A stretch of 64,000 nt of DNA, from assembly GCA_030549495.1 (NCBI GenBank), contig JAUIRK010000597.1:1-64000 (forward strand), read 5' to 3'. Under the pieces are notes generated by a model that saw nothing but the letters and a program-made list of their open reading frames with translations, was not told the DNA's origin and did no database searches. Positions 21,058 through 33,945 of this stretch are shown one piece after another (positions within the stretch are counted from its first letter, which is position 1; each line of letters opens with the position of its first letter). Position numbers and translations under genes: made by a program. Source of the stretch: Nectonema munidae (lineage: Eukaryota > Nematomorpha > Nectonematoida > Nectonematidae).

Positions 21058-23432
21058 TGTCGGACTAATGGTTGACACTTAGAATTCACTATCTGATCAG
21101 ACTACAAAGAGAACACAGGGTTAGTTTGTCAAGACCCTCGCAGTGTTGTAAAAGCGAACCTCCATGGCAGCCACGATAGGGTACTACTGCTGACTCTATA
21201 TGTTGTGTGTAAGCTTCCACTTAATTCTAAAATTTGCTTGAAGAAGAGTCTTTGATGAAAATTTATGCTTGTTAAAGGTTGCCGCCATTTTTAACACCTT
21301 TTGCTTTACATGGGTCTGACAAATGAAAAGATGTTGAGAGTTATATGTCTGACAAGTGCAAAGTTGGAAGAAGTGAGTTTGGTGTAAGTTAGGGCTGATT
21401 TTGTTTCTGACATCCTTGAAGCAATAAAGATTTATCCGCTCTAGGTTATGCGAGTCTGTGTTTTGATTGATACTTGAGTGTGCATTTCTTTTTTATGTGT
21501 AGTAAGTCTGTTGGCTATTTATCCAAAAGAGACTTGGTGGAACGTCTTCACACAACTCCTCTTGGAGGAACCCTCATCAAAAGAAGAAAGTGATGTACTT
21601 CAAGACGAACACGAAGAACCCATAGAAATCCTCGATGATCCTGATGAACACGGTGACACAAATGTCTCGCCTCTAAACTCTTGTAGCCTGCATGAGCACC
21701 GCTACCATGAAATCCTTACACATAATGAGCTTCAGGAAAGATCCTTTAACTGCAATAGCTCAAGGTGGACACCTCCATTACTCCTTAAAAATAAAAAGAC
21801 TTTAAAAATCCTGCGGTATGGATACAAGCCCATTATCAAGTCAGGTCATCCTTTTAAAAAGTTTTCCCGGTTCATGGAGCCGAATCCCAGTCAGATTAAA
21901 TTCATACGAAGTAAAATCCTACCGGCACTTCTAAGCCAAAATATCATCTCAAGAGTGCCTTACGCCACAATAATTTCACCTACATTCTTAATCCCGAAAA
22001 GTAACAAAGAAGTACGTTACATTCAAAAATTTTCTTTCACCAGAGAACTATTTAAACAAGAACCTCTAAAACTCAGAGGAGTTACCTCATTAATGTTCAC
22101 AAGCAAACAATTCCGCTACGCCTGCAAAATAGATATCGCTAATGCATTCTATGGCATCCGCATAAACCAAGCATACTTAAAGCTTTTGGGGTTCAAAATT
22201 AAAGAGGAAAAGTTTGTGTTTAATTGCCTACCCATGGGAGCAAATTTTGCCCCTGGCGTACTTCAATTTGTTCTCCAAAATTTAATAAATGTGTTCAAAG
22301 AAAACAGAATGGAATGTACTATCCAAGTCTATATTGACGACATCATCATCCTCGGATACGAATATGAAGCAACCTTTAAATTTACTAAAGACTTCGCCGC
22401 GTTCCTGAAACAAGAATGTAATATCACAATAAACACAAAGAAAAGTAATCTCATTCCAGCATCAAAAATAAAGTACCTCGGAGTCGTATTAAATCTCGAA
22501 GCAAAGCATCTAACACTCCTCCCAAGCACAAAAATAAAATGCAAAAAAGCTATTTCCATTCTCATGCATAGTAAAGATTTCTCAAAACAAACTCCCTCTG
22601 CTACAGCATTCCTTAATTATTATCTGGGCACTATCCCAAACAGGTTCAAACTTCTTGCATGGGCATATACACGACCGCCCACTCACGTCATCCTACGGAA
22701 CAAATATTGGAAAAGACTAAAACAATACCTAGAAGATGAAATCCCTTTCTCGGAAGAAATAACACCTACCACAAAAGTATTTGTGGACGCTACCGAGAAC
22801 ACGATAGGAATTGCAAGTAAACACATTAATATTGCTCTAAAATTTAGACACAAACGCCGAATAGAAATTATGGAGACACTGGCTATCGGCATAGGACTAA
22901 AATTCACCAGCAACAACTGCAAGATTCTTTCAGACAGCACAACCGCTATCCAAGTCTGGGAAAAATCAGGAAGTGCGAAAATTTGGCTCAACATCATTGT
23001 CAACGCAAGACCCAAAGATCCGGCCAGAAAAATCTCATATGTCAACACAAAAAGCAATCTTGCAGACGCTCCGTCACGAGAAGAATACTATACCATAGCA
23101 GCACTATATAAAGCACCTCTCCTGACAGAATAATCATTCTTTTACTCTTACGCAACAGTCATCTCCCACCCACCCTCCCAAGAAAGACTTGCGTTGACAA
23201 TGATGTTGAGCCAAATGTTTTTTTTTGTCATTCAACCATTTATTATTTATTAAGAAGAATTTACAGAGTTTTTCATAACATGTGTAAAAAGTTAAAAACA
23301 CACATAAAAAGAAGGGTCTTTCTTGGGAGGGTGGGTGGGAGTAGACTGTTGCGTAAGAGTAAAAGAATGATTATTCTGTCAGGAGAGGTGCTTTATATAG
23401 TGCTGCCATGGTATAGTTATCTTCTCGTGACG
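21058..23432 (+). mobile_element. retroelement fossil, reverse transcriptase-RNase H
   Basis: A retroelement copy whose main reading frame spans 21478-23133 (551 codons). Visible parts: an acidic N-terminal region; a reverse transcriptase with KIDIANAFYGIRIN, NCLPMGANFAPGVLQF and the catalytic box VYIDDIIILG; then RNase H with VFVDATENTIGIA, the METLA block, ILSDSTTAI and NLADAPSRE. The RNase H layout resembles DIRS-like and hepadnavirus-like polymerases more than typical Ty3 or BEL elements, but placement by eye is not safe. The leader 21058-21477 holds an AATAAA and may be LTR-like; no matching second LTR was seen. No gag, protease, integrase or tyrosine recombinase was recognised, so the copy looks partial. 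The element ends in a 117-bp inverted repeat. The long open frame suggests a fairly young insertion. Confidence 0.75.
23072..23432. repeat. 117-bp hairpin at retroelement 3' end
   Basis: 23072-23188 recurs in reverse complement at 23316-23432, with about five mismatches in 117 bases and a 127-base spacer. The left arm includes the last codons of the polymerase frame, so the right arm is an inverted duplicate of the element's 3' end. The spacer holds a T run and AT-rich sequence. Confidence 0.85.
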
Positions 23433-23685
23433 AAAAAGAAATGACTATTTTTCATTATAGCTCAAAAAAGTGAGAAAAGATCAAAAATTGAGAAAACTGA
23501 TGAAATACTAAAATAATAAAATTCACCTATTTACTAACAATATTTTTGTGGCAGTACATTCCTATATATGATCATAGAAACTGTCTATTTAATTGTCCCA
23601 ATCTTTATTGATGACTGCAATTGAGATGTATTTGTATACTAATCCTTGCATAGAAAGAGTGTCGCAAGGTATTTTAGAAGTGAGC

Positions 23686-23765
23686 ATCAGATGGCATATT
23701 GGTAAGAGCGTGGAATTTCGATCCAGATGCTTTGGGTTCGATTCCGGATTGGGATACGATACCAA
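23686..23765 (+). ncRNA. tRNA-like (SINE head or tRNA pseudogene)
   Basis: TGGCATATTGGTAAGAGCG resembles a tRNA D arm/A box, and GGGTTCGATTCC matches the B box. A possible anticodon arm TGGA-ATTTCGA-TCCA would carry TTC. The acceptor and T stems do not pair well, so a working tRNA is unlikely; a tRNA-derived SINE head fits better. Confidence 0.4.
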
Positions 23766-24065
23766 CAACAAAAAAATGTTGTTTAAATACGTCATGATCA
23801 TGATTAAAGTCAGAGATACAAATGCGTATAAAAAGTTCAGCTGAAATATTAATACTTTTTTGTTTCTTTAAGATAGTGTACTACATCATGTGGACAAGTA
23901 CATTTGAAAAAACTCTAGATAGTCAATTTGTTTTACTTATTTTTGCACACATTGAGTAGAGCTTGAAGCAAAAATTAAACGTTTAAAACAAGGTAGGCTA
24001 ACAAAAAAGTATTGAATACATACAAACTAAAAAAACCAACTTTGAATTCCTAAATATTTTAACAA

Positions 24066-24180
24066 AGGGGCCATTGATAAAGTACATAGGCAATAAAAGA
24101 GGAAGGGGTCTCTAAAAAGCATACGTCAACGTACAGGTGTAGGAAGGAAGTTTTGAAAGGCAGTACATACGCAGTTCAAT
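24066..24180. mobile_element. transposon terminus, family unclear
   Basis: GGGGCCATTGATAAAGTACA, GAGGAAGGGGTCTC and a following ACGTCAACGTACAGG resemble the conserved ends of a DNA transposon group common in invertebrates (ggggccattcataaattacgt type). No second end was located. Confidence 0.35.
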
Positions 24181-24199
24181 TTTGAATAAATCATGCTGA

Positions 24200-25865
24200 T
24201 CACCATTTATTACCAAGTTGCAAATAATATTTTTATGACCGATTTATTCTGTTTCTTGCTATATACAATTACACCAACAATGGTATTATTGAGGCAATTT
24301 TTTGTGATTGAAATCACATTTTGAAAACCTCGCTCGTATGTGCACCATTAAAAAAGCTTTAATTGTTGAACTTATAATCAAAGGAAGCTGTGGAATCCCT
24401 ATTTGGGCAATTAGATTTGTATTTTCCATCTATGAAAGTGAAGTTGGTTATACTAGCCAAGTGAAGCTTCAATAAAAATGCATAAAAAAATCGCTGAGCA
24501 AGTAATATTGACACATTTAAATCATATCCTGATTCAGAGGAGAGTAACAATTATAACACAGATGATATTTTACCATAATCTGTTCCTGATTTTTACAGTG
24601 AAAAATTTCATTATTTCATAATATTTTTAATGTATTTTAATCTCCATTCACTGAAGACATTTAATATATATACCTGTAAAAAGTATTTTAAGCGTCGTCT
24701 ACCACTTACTTTAACCTTGATTATATACAATCTGACACTGTTGGTTTCACACATATTCTTGCCGGATTGTGAGTTCTCTGATTAACGATATATCTACCAC
24801 TGTAAGAAATTTATAAAGAATCAATACCTGGAAATAAAATATTATTTATTAAATTAGGTATATGTATTTAAGTTTAATGTGAAAATATTCTTTGACAAAT
24901 GATTACTTAAACTTCTATCCTACACCAAATAGATGGGGAAAATAAAGAAACTAGTGAGTCATCAATACATTAGTTTAGCTATAAACTAAGATTCATCAAC
25001 AAATTTATGGAAAATATTGCACTCGTTTTTTGACTAAGTACTATCGCACAGTCAATCTTAAAAATGTATTACCGTGAAAAAATTCATATTTGGCTGTCGA
25101 ATTAACAAACTCTATACGTATTTTTAATAGATTTGTTTAATTTGAATCACTGTTGGAATATGAATGTCGGAATAACGGGATAGAAAAACATTGAAAAAAT
25201 ATGTTACAGTCACTTGTGTTGGTTATTGCGGTTTTCGATAATCGAGTGTCAGAATAAGTAAGTCCAACTTACTATTTTATATTTAAATGTTGATATTTTA
25301 TTTTCAATATTTACATTTTATATATAGATATGTAAAATGTTTATTTTTTGAATTTTGATTTGAGTGAACATGTTAAAATTAAAAATGGTGTCACTAATTT
25401 AACCTCCTCTATTTCTCCTTCACTTAGATTTATCTAGTGATACCAATATTATTGTGTTTTAAAGACACTCAGTATTTTAAGCATTAAGCCGGCTTTTGGA
25501 TTTTCTCTAATCTATAAGCAGCTAGATCACAAAACAAATCAAAACAAATTCAAAAAATGAATTAAGGTTTTTATATGAAAAAAAAAGAAATTCTCTATAT
25601 CTATAAGATATAAAAACATTGTTTCGATGAGACTTATGAAGAAAAATTAAGTTATTGCATTAACACATTAAGCGGAATCTAATACAAAGATCTTTATAAA
25701 AAAAAATTAATTTAAATAAGGTAAAGGTACCGTGTACTATTATCTCTTATCCACACAGTTATCAGCTTTCATTAACAACCATATAGACCAAACCTACTCC
25801 AAATACATGATAACAATTACGTATTTTAATTAAAAACAACTCACATATTCGGAAGATCTCTCTCA
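24200..25865. other. AT-rich stretch, no gene seen
   Basis: No supported exon, repeat or RNA gene. Short open frames here have no splice signals or recognisable residues. Confidence 0.4.
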
Positions 25866-25869
25866 CTCT

Positions 25870-27735
25870 CTGCTCCTTAAGGTGGTAGCCTATTTGAATC
25901 ACCATTGTTCATACTTATCAACCCCCTTTCCACTTTTATCAACAACAACTATAACTCTCTCAATGTTAATCTAATGTCCTTCTTTTTTCATTCTCAAGTT
26001 CTGAGCAAACCAAACCTTCGGCAGTCTCTTTTCCTACTAAAACAAACTCAAATTGAAGCACAAAACTTCAAAATTTTCTTTAACTCTAATAATTTTACTT
26101 AATTCATTTCACACGCAAAAGAATTAAACCATTACACTTAGAACTCAACACAACAAACACGATATCTTTACAGAAGTAAATTAAATATCTAGGGCTAACC
26201 TTCCAACCTAACCTAAAATTTTTTAAGCACTTCAAAAACACTTCTCAAAAATTATTCCCCTTTTCTCTCTTAAAAACGAAGTATCATACAAATGGGAGGG
26301 AATTCACCCTAAAAATCACAACATTCGTTTTCAAATGTATAATATTTCGTATCCTACAATATCAAAATACTTTCCCCGCGCTCATCCTTAAAATATTAGT
26401 CCTCCCTAACTTATCTCAACAAAATACATTACCTAAATCGTTTCTCTATCACCAACGCCTACCATACTGCCCTAAATACAAAACTTAAAGTATTCCCTTT
26501 TACTTTACCTCTCCATCTCAATTTAAAGAGAACGCTTCTCAAAAATACCTAATCACTCTCTCTTTTACACCTATACCACATCTTTAGAACAACCTATACA
26601 CAAACCAAACCTCTCATCACTTCACTATTACAATTTTTACTAATTCAGTTTGCTCCTAGCAAAAATCTTATTAAGTTTACACCAAAACACACAATTGAGC
26701 TCATGCACCGCTCTTCATCTCCTCCATACACCACTAACATCTGTCATCATAGATATTTTGCGATGAACTCCATAACTCACTAAATTACAACAAACATTAA
26801 CAGCTCGCTTTTAATTTTCACTGAAGGTTCCAATTCCCAACATCGCTCTTCAAAAGAATGCAAATATTTTCTGCATAATACAAAAAAACACTTTTCTCAT
26901 AAAACACACAAACTTAGATACAGAAATTATTGAACACGAAACAGAAATTCAAGCAGCATTACTATCCTGCCACATACTCCTTAATAACTTAATTACCTTA
27001 TTCAAATATATCACCTTGTTCACGAACTCACAAAAATTAATACATGACATAAAATTCAAAAAAAAACTCAAACCCAACTTTTAATTTAGCAAACAAGCTT
27101 ATTCGTCTATCTGATCACCTTGAATTAAAAATCGTCTGGTATTCAGCTCAATTCAAAATTTTGAAAACTATCTGGTTGATTTCATTGCAAAATCCGAAAA
27201 CTTCCATTCCCATTTCCCACCCCTACTTTTTCTAACCATTTCCACATTTACAAACACAATAACAAACACTACACTACTACAATGACAAAAATTTCCTGAC
27301 ACAAACATAACATCACCTATACATCTACACCATTATCACAACTCATATCAAACAAACACATTCATCCACTCCTTCGAAACATCATTAGCTGACTCCCATC
27401 CTATTACATGTGTAATGCTTACTTTTTCAAATTCAATCTACAATTAAACCCTTTCTGTCGAATTAACTGTCATAAGATTGCAACACCTATACACATTCTT
27501 CTTCTTCATTGTCCTATATTTCATTCCCAAACACACCAACTCCTTGAAAAAGGCTCATTTTTTGAAGACATTCCATCTTTTCTACAAGATCTGTTATAAC
27601 GCCCATTATACTCTATATAAACCAGACACTCAATCCTCCTCGAAATATCAAATCACAATAACCCATTATCATCATCAATACATCCTACAAAACAACCTAG
27701 CTTCTACAAACATGAAAATTTCCTAAGTTTTTCTT
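25870..27735 (+). pseudogene. LINE ORF2 3' half, heavily decayed and G-depleted
   Basis: Forward frames recover the C-terminal half of a Jockey/R1-type ORF2. First comes reverse transcriptase sequence after the catalytic box (FFHSQVLSKPNLRQSLFLLK, then GLTFQPNLKFFKHFKNT, like the yLGl.f...l.w..Hi block). An RNase H-like region follows (IFTEGSNSQH, TEIQAALLSCHILL, LVDFIAKSEN). At the end is CRINCHKIATPIHILLLHCP followed by IFHSQTHQLL, matching the C-terminal CCHC-like element C...C..tp.HilL.CP. Many stops break every frame. The plus strand is almost free of G over some 1.9 kb, with C and A abundant. The 5' half and the YxDD box are missing. Confidence 0.65.
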
Positions 27736-27828
27736 TTCTATTTCAGAATAGACCCACAACCGGAAAATTCACACTTTAAAGACTAAATTTAAGCATGTCT
27801 TCCATCCTTGAAGTAAAAACTTTTTCGA

Positions 27829-28060
27829 AGAAGAAGAAGAAGAATTTATTTCGCATAACAAAGAAAACGATAATAATATTCATGTCATTTCATCATTATA
27901 AAATATTTATGAAGAAAATACGTATTACAAATTTCACGTTAAAATGCGAAGAAACTCAAAAGGCCATTTCAAGCCGCTGGTATGAGTATCCTAATAGAAT
28001 TGATTTTATCCAGAACAAATATAGAAAAGTTAACAATATATGTAAAAAAGGTATTTGAAA
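27829..28060 (-). mobile_element. LINE 3' tail (CTT repeat)
   Basis: The minus strand reads GCGAAATAAATTCTTCTTCT, the same AATAAAT-plus-pyrimidine-repeat pattern as at 7690-7740. It lies tail-to-tail with the G-depleted LINE. No coding sequence recognised. Confidence 0.3.
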
Positions 28061-30296
28061 ATAGTTTATATAACAATCATAAAATAAATATTTACATCAT
28101 AGAAGAGAATTGCAAATAAATAACTAAATAGTAAAAAAAGGAACAAAAAAACATCACAAAGAAGGAAAGATTATACAAATGGTACGAATCATATATGAAG
28201 ACAGGGTTTGATAAATATTTATGTATAATTATGGAGAAAATTATTTAGAATACTCAAGATGAGGGTATATATATACTATAAATAGGAGTTAGTGTTACTA
28301 GGTTGAACATAAGAAACAATCCTTAATTATACAATTCATTTCATATTTACTTATAAAGTATTCTTTTATTTTATATTTAAAATTATAAGACGAAGTACAA
28401 ATGAGTTCCGAGTTATATAAAAATTCATTCCAAAAGCATATTACTCTATATTTTAAAAACCTTTTAGAAGTTGGAAGCATAAAATATGGGATTACAAATT
28501 TAGTTGGAAACGGCAGCGAGTGATGTAGATTTTGATATATTGGGGAAATCCAATCATTGAAAATTATAGGACTATAATTTTTATAATTATAGATTAGAAA
28601 GAAAGAATCAGATATTAGATACGAAGTTTGGATAGAAGAAAACTTTGGATGAGGTTTTATTCGATTACTACAAGATAGAGAAGAGATATTAGATGATAAA
28701 ACATATTATTTATATAATATTTATCATTAAATCTAAGAAGATGAATTAAAATTTTTTAATTAATATTTTTGTTTTATAAAAACATTACAAAAATAAGCTT
28801 AACATAATAAAATCAGATTTACCTTTTTATATTCTTATAATAAATATAAATTTGCCTTAAAAATTTAACCATTTACATTTTTTTACTTAAAATATTGTTT
28901 TAAATTCCAATAAATATTTTTATGATTTAATTTTGTTAAAATTTTTGTTAACAACAACTTACTTTAATCAATATTAATTTTTGGTAACTACCAGCTAACT
29001 TTTGTCATTTTCATAGCGTGATAAAACAAATTTTTTATTTAAAATTATTTTTAATCAACTGTATTATAATTCTAAAGTTATATACTAGGGCGAAAGATTA
29101 ACATATATACTGAGAGAACCTATCTTCTCAAATATTGATTTTGTAAGACGTACCCCTTTGATCATTTAATTTATAACAAAATCTAATTCAAATTTAATTT
29201 GTTAGTTATGCTACTTTGGATATTAATATTTTTATAAATTTATCTATATATACTATAAGCTTTGCCTAAGTATTTTGGCCAATGGCGTTTTCAGGAATGT
29301 GATTCTGGAGCGGCAGAAGAGGAGTTGTGGGGAGGGGGCTAAATTTATACATACATGCTCATGCTTATATAAAAATCTATCCAAAAAAGGAAGTGAACTG
29401 ATGAAAATATCCTGTGTGGATTTCCACTTAGATCATAACTACTTGAAAAGTTGTATAATTAAGAATTATAAAACATGATATTTTCCATTAATTCTTTTTA
29501 TTTGTTTAGCGTTAAAGCCATTTGGCCGTATTTAGCAGAAAATCTTGAGTTCAACTTTTTTAATAGTTTCAAGATTTAAGTACTTTTTTCTATTAAAAAA
29601 TTTTTGTTCTTAGTCGATTTTAACATGAGTTTTCGTATTAAAAATATTACGACACAATATTACGACATTGGTTTATATAATTTCATCAGAAAATTCTAAT
29701 TGAAAACGCTTTCGAAAAAGTCTATAAAAGTGGCGATCTTTTGAAAAGTTTCAAATATTTTTTCGAATGAAAATTGGAGGACTTTTTTTGAACAAATTAA
29801 ACTTAAAACAAAAAGTTTTTTGTGTTTCGAAAAAATCTTATATACCTAAAACGTTTAAGGTCAATTGATCGATAATCCTTCTATATTAGTTTTTTTTCCT
29901 TTTGCATTTATTTTCATTCTTTTCCTGTTCTTAAAAATCCAATTTTTTACAGATTATATAGACATTTAAAAATCTCTAATTAATTGAAAAAGACCGCGAG
30001 AGCCTATCTTGTTTTTGTTTTGTTGGTGTAAGTTTTCAACATTTCATCACCAGTGTCTTCATCTTTTGTTGAATTATAGAATTGTGTCTGTTTTGTTTCT
30101 TGATTTGTAAAAAGATTATTGAAGAGAGTAAGTAAACTGCTTTATTATGTTTTGCTTTTTAACTAAGCATCATTATCGGGGTGTTAAAGTCCAAAAAATA
30201 TTTTATGACTTTGACTTTGACATCACTTATTTATAATTTTCCTACTCCGCCTATTTGTAATTTTGCGAATGCAGCTTCTGTCTAAGTGAAGTTAGC
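28061..30296. other. AT-rich stretch, nothing recognised
   Basis: No exon, RNA gene or repeat family could be supported, apart from a short G-rich scrap at 29315-29340 that resembles the inside of the hAT MITEs. Confidence 0.4.
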
Positions 30297-30635
30297 ATGG
30301 CAATAGTTTTGTGTGTCCTTGTTTCGTTTGCTTCTACCTACAAGTGTGAGGTAAAAACAAGAGATATAGAGAGATTGCGTGTTGTAGAAGGCATGAAACA
30401 TAACCCAACAAAAATTAGTATATTAATTTTAAAGCTTGTTGTTAAGTGCAACTGCAGATATCGCACTAATTCAGTTAAATACCTATTGAAACCTCCTAAA
30501 AAAATTGTTATATGTTTCTTTCCTTTTCCTTCACAGAAAATAAAATTATTATTCACGCTGCTTATAGCAGGGAGTCCAGGGCCTTTTAGCATCTCCGCAA
30601 GGGGTCACGCGTGCGTAAACGTCAGGAAGCACTGA
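30297..30635 (+). CDS. possible signal-peptide exon, weak
   Basis: ATG in a good context (AGCATGG) is followed by MAIVLCVLVSFASTYKCE, which looks like a secretory signal peptide, then a donor GAG|GTAAAAAC. A strong acceptor (TTTTCCTTCACAG) at 30524-30536 would continue with KIKLLFTLLIAGSPGPFSIS and stop after VRKH. The frame is open with or without removal of the intron. The second part is unlike a mature secreted protein and may be repeat-derived. No family recognised. Confidence 0.25.
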   Translation: MAIVLCVLVSFASTYKCEVKTRDIERLRVVEGMKHNPTKISILILKLVVKCNCRYRTNSVKYLLKPPKKIVICFFPFPSQKIKLLFTLLIAGSPGPFSISARGHACVNVRKH

Positions 30636-32599
30636 TTCATATCTAATGTTAAAAGTGTGATGACATGTACCATATTTCAAGGTCGTTTGTGAATTCCGAT
30701 TTAGATGGTCATTGAGAAATCTCCTGAATCTTACACGCTTATGCTTTATGTTGCAACGCAAAATGTTTGATATATTTTCTTCAAATTGTTTACTAAAATC
30801 TTTTATTGGTTTCTATTAGTTTAGTGTCTTTCTTACATTGTCTTCAAATTCGATGACCTTTTTATCTAATCCAAAACAATAGGATTCAATAACTAAATTA
30901 TTCCTACATTATTTTTTTGAAAGTATTTCTTTAAAAAAGCTCAAAATATTTCTACTCGTAGATTGAGCTTTCTTCCTTTACAAGGTATTTGTGTAATAAA
31001 GTTTATTCAATTTTATTAATTTTTCTTTGAGTTTCAAAAACACAACGTTAAACTAAAATGATAAACATTTTTTGTTTCGTTTTTGCAACGTTGGACACTA
31101 AAGAGTGCCTGAATTTATTTTTTAATCTAACACTTATGAATACAACTATTTTTAAAATCGATGACTGACTACTCAAAACATGCGCCTCCTCCGACTCCAC
31201 AGTCCTAATCATTTTTACTTCTTGAGTGAACAAATATTTGTTAGAATCACTAGTTAACTTTTCTTCTATTAGGTCTATGTGTTCCGACTATAGTTTATTT
31301 TTTATTCAAAAGCGTTATTGTTAAATTGAAACCTGTAAAAATGATCAATAGTTAAATCTATACCATGCCAATAATTTCCTATTAACTGTAAATTATATGC
31401 TCGCATAAACCGGTTTGTCTATCCTCTTTACCTGTGTACTGAGAAGTTTCCAAAACAGAACTTGACAGTATCGCATAGCATCCAAAATTTAATGCCAAAT
31501 TTATCTGGCTTGTTAGGCCTTTATTATGTAAAGCGGCATCAACCTCGACGAACAAGCGAGCCTTCAACAATTGTAGCAATCAATTAATTATCTTTACAAA
31601 ATGTGAATAGGAGCAAACTTTCCTTTTTTCCAAATCATCAACTCTTGAAAATTCCAAGATACCCTATCTCTCGACATTGTTTCTTTAAATATTGCTCTAT
31701 CATAATCTTTCTCCCAAAAGCGCTCCAAGCTTGTAAAAAACTTTTAAAGTATACTGGTTGTTTCAAATAATTGAATATCGAATAAACATAAGCACAACGT
31801 TAGCATAACTGGCATAATTAATTAATCAAATGAATAATTATCGAAGATGGAAAATTGTATGATATATTGATCACTCAATTGACCCAATTAATCTTTTGAG
31901 GTACTAAATTTTATCAGGCTTTGTAGAGTTATTCTCGTTAATGTTAATTGATGTATCATGAGCTCTCCTTCTTTTCTTTATTGTAAGTTCAATACAATTG
32001 TCGATCCTTATTAATCCTATCTATTATTTTAATATTATTTATATAAATCATTTTAAGTTCTAAATTTTTCTTTCATAATTTTTACTGCACTTGATTTGAA
32101 CGTCAAATTTCGTTTTTGCCAAAGCATCTTTACCTTTTTTAAATTATTTTTTAATTTGAACATATACTAAACGTTATCTAAATTTTTCCTATTTACAGAA
32201 AAACTTCAATAAATTGATAAAATTTTATATAAACAGTATTTTAATTAATTGTACATTTACTACTTTGAATTGTTTTATTTTTTTAATCGGATTAAAATTT
32301 TACGTTTTTTTGTTGTAGGAAAAAATATAACATTTAAATTTTGATACTTTCATTTTTTTAAATTTAATATGATTTTGTAGTTTCAGATGCTAACAATAAA
32401 ACATTTCATTTTACGCCTTATCAGACAATATTTGTTGATCAAATTTTATTTTCATTTTAAATAACTCCCATCTCTCCTTTTTGTATATTACGCAATTATG
32501 TCTAATATACCTTCAATCTTCGCTACTTGTGAATACTGCTTCCATAACAATATTTTGGAGCGCATCTCGTTGATTTGATGCTAAAATAACAGAAAGATA

Positions 32600-33290
32600 G
32601 AATAAAAGTCTATTTGAGTCATTATTTACCTGATTTTTGCTTTGCTAAGTTTTTATTACCTCTATATGAGATTTGGCTCTCATTTGTGTGGGTTTTGGCA
32701 TTATGCATGATAAGCCAACATTTTTGTGTCAAATTACCAATCCTGTTTAAAAGCTTTACAATTAATTCTTACAACTTTTTTGCATTACACGTGTGCTATC
32801 ATCAATCATTTTTAAATGTAAAAATGCACTTTCATTCATTGCAGCTTTAATGTTACGTTTTACCTAAATTTAAAATTCGTTGTAAAAAAATTATTTAGTG
32901 TTAAAAGTTTACCATTGACAGCAGGAACAATAGCGTGTGCTCTTTTAGCAATTTTGGATCTTGCATTATTTTTTCTTATCTGTAAGTGGAAGGCGGTTTC
33001 ATCAATGAAAATACATGTGTTTTTTTTCATTTGGTGCATTTAGCAACATTTCTTCCTTTCATTCGTTTCGATACTGTTCACGCGTTCAATTTCGCGATTA
33101 CTATTGTTGTCAAAGAAATATTTAAATTAAATTTGGAACATAGACAACCAGCAATTTTTCACCTTTGTTGTACTGTCTTCTACCCCTTTTCTGCTTAAAT
33201 TTAGAATTTTAGAAGCTTTAATTATTTTCACCAAATCTTTTTTTCTTTCGTTTGGAATTCGAGGAGATATTTAAAGTGGAGGAAAACAAC
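32600..33290 (-). pseudogene. Tc1/mariner-superfamily transposase pseudogene
   Basis: The minus strand gives an N-terminal helix-turn-helix-like stretch (DLVKIIKASKILNLSRK, VEDSTTKVKNCW). Further on, HMYFIDETAFHLQIRKN and ARSKIAKRAHAIVPAVNG match the IS630/Tc1 block i.iDEt.f.l...r..gra..G.rA..vvp..rG with the second catalytic aspartate. AAMNESAFLHLKMIDD follows. Stops and frame changes interrupt it, and the last catalytic residue region is not clear. Confidence 0.65.
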
Positions 33291-33557
33291 ATTGAAAAAT
33301 TATAATCGTCCTCAAAAAATAAAAATTATACATGTATTGCGTAATCAGAGGCTCACATCTTCAAAATTTTTGGGGGCGAACTTTTTTTTTATAATTTTCA
33401 AAATTTATTGTAAAAGATTTTTTGTCCAGTGAACACACCCCTATTATTACCCGACATTATACTTGCACTGTAAGCTCTCAATCCCACTACAACTGCTGAG
33501 ATTTTATAAAGTCAAATTACCTTGTTTGTAATTCTGATTGCATCAACCTTCTAGCTC

Positions 33558-33660
33558 AGTGGTTTTCAGACTGGAGTCCGCGTGCCGCGAAGAAGTTACA
33601 TCGGGATCTAGAAGTGGACAATGAGTGAATCCAATTTTTCTAAGAAACCTTGATAAATAA
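33558..33660. mobile_element. hAT terminus fragment
   Basis: CAGTGGTTTTCAGACTGGAG followed by TCCGCGTGCCGCGAAG is the well-known end of hAT elements of the CAGNGGTTCTCAAACTGG type. The other end was not found. Confidence 0.55.
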
Positions 33661-33669
33661 AACAAAAAT

Positions 33670-33878
33670 AAGCAAAATAAATCCCAAGGGGCCTAGCTCC
33701 CTTGCCCTCCCTCTATCGACGGGCTTGGTTACAGTAATTAATAGGGATAAACATTTAAAGCTTTAAATGGACTCAAATAAAAAAGCATTATATTAAAATT
33801 AATTACAAAAAAATACATAAAGAAGGGGGGGGTAAGGGGGGGAGAGAAAAATACTTCAACGGGGGGGGGATTTAACTT

Positions 33879-33915
<37 letters not shown>

Positions 33916-33945
33916 GGAAAAGGGGGGGGGTTAAAAACATATTGT
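33670..33945. repeat. dispersed repeat copy 2 and homopolymer runs
   Basis: 33670-33775 matches 17240-17380 (GCAAAATAAATCC, TTGGTTACAGTAATTAATAGG, TTTAAAGCTTTAAAT). It is followed by G runs (33825-33870), a T run of about 30 or more (33880-33914) and another G run (33923-33931). The homopolymer block may be assembly-sensitive. Confidence 0.6.

Noticed and set aside
22329-23057. Minus-strand open frames inside the retroelement
   Set aside because: They are antisense to the reverse transcriptase-RNase H frame and show no motif.
23686-23765. Working tRNA-Glu (anticodon TTC)
   Set aside because: Acceptor and T stems do not pair, so only a tRNA-like call was kept.
33825-33935. Poly-G and poly-T blocks as a possible functional tract
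   Set aside because: Simple homopolymer runs, prone to slippage and assembly error; no associated signal.
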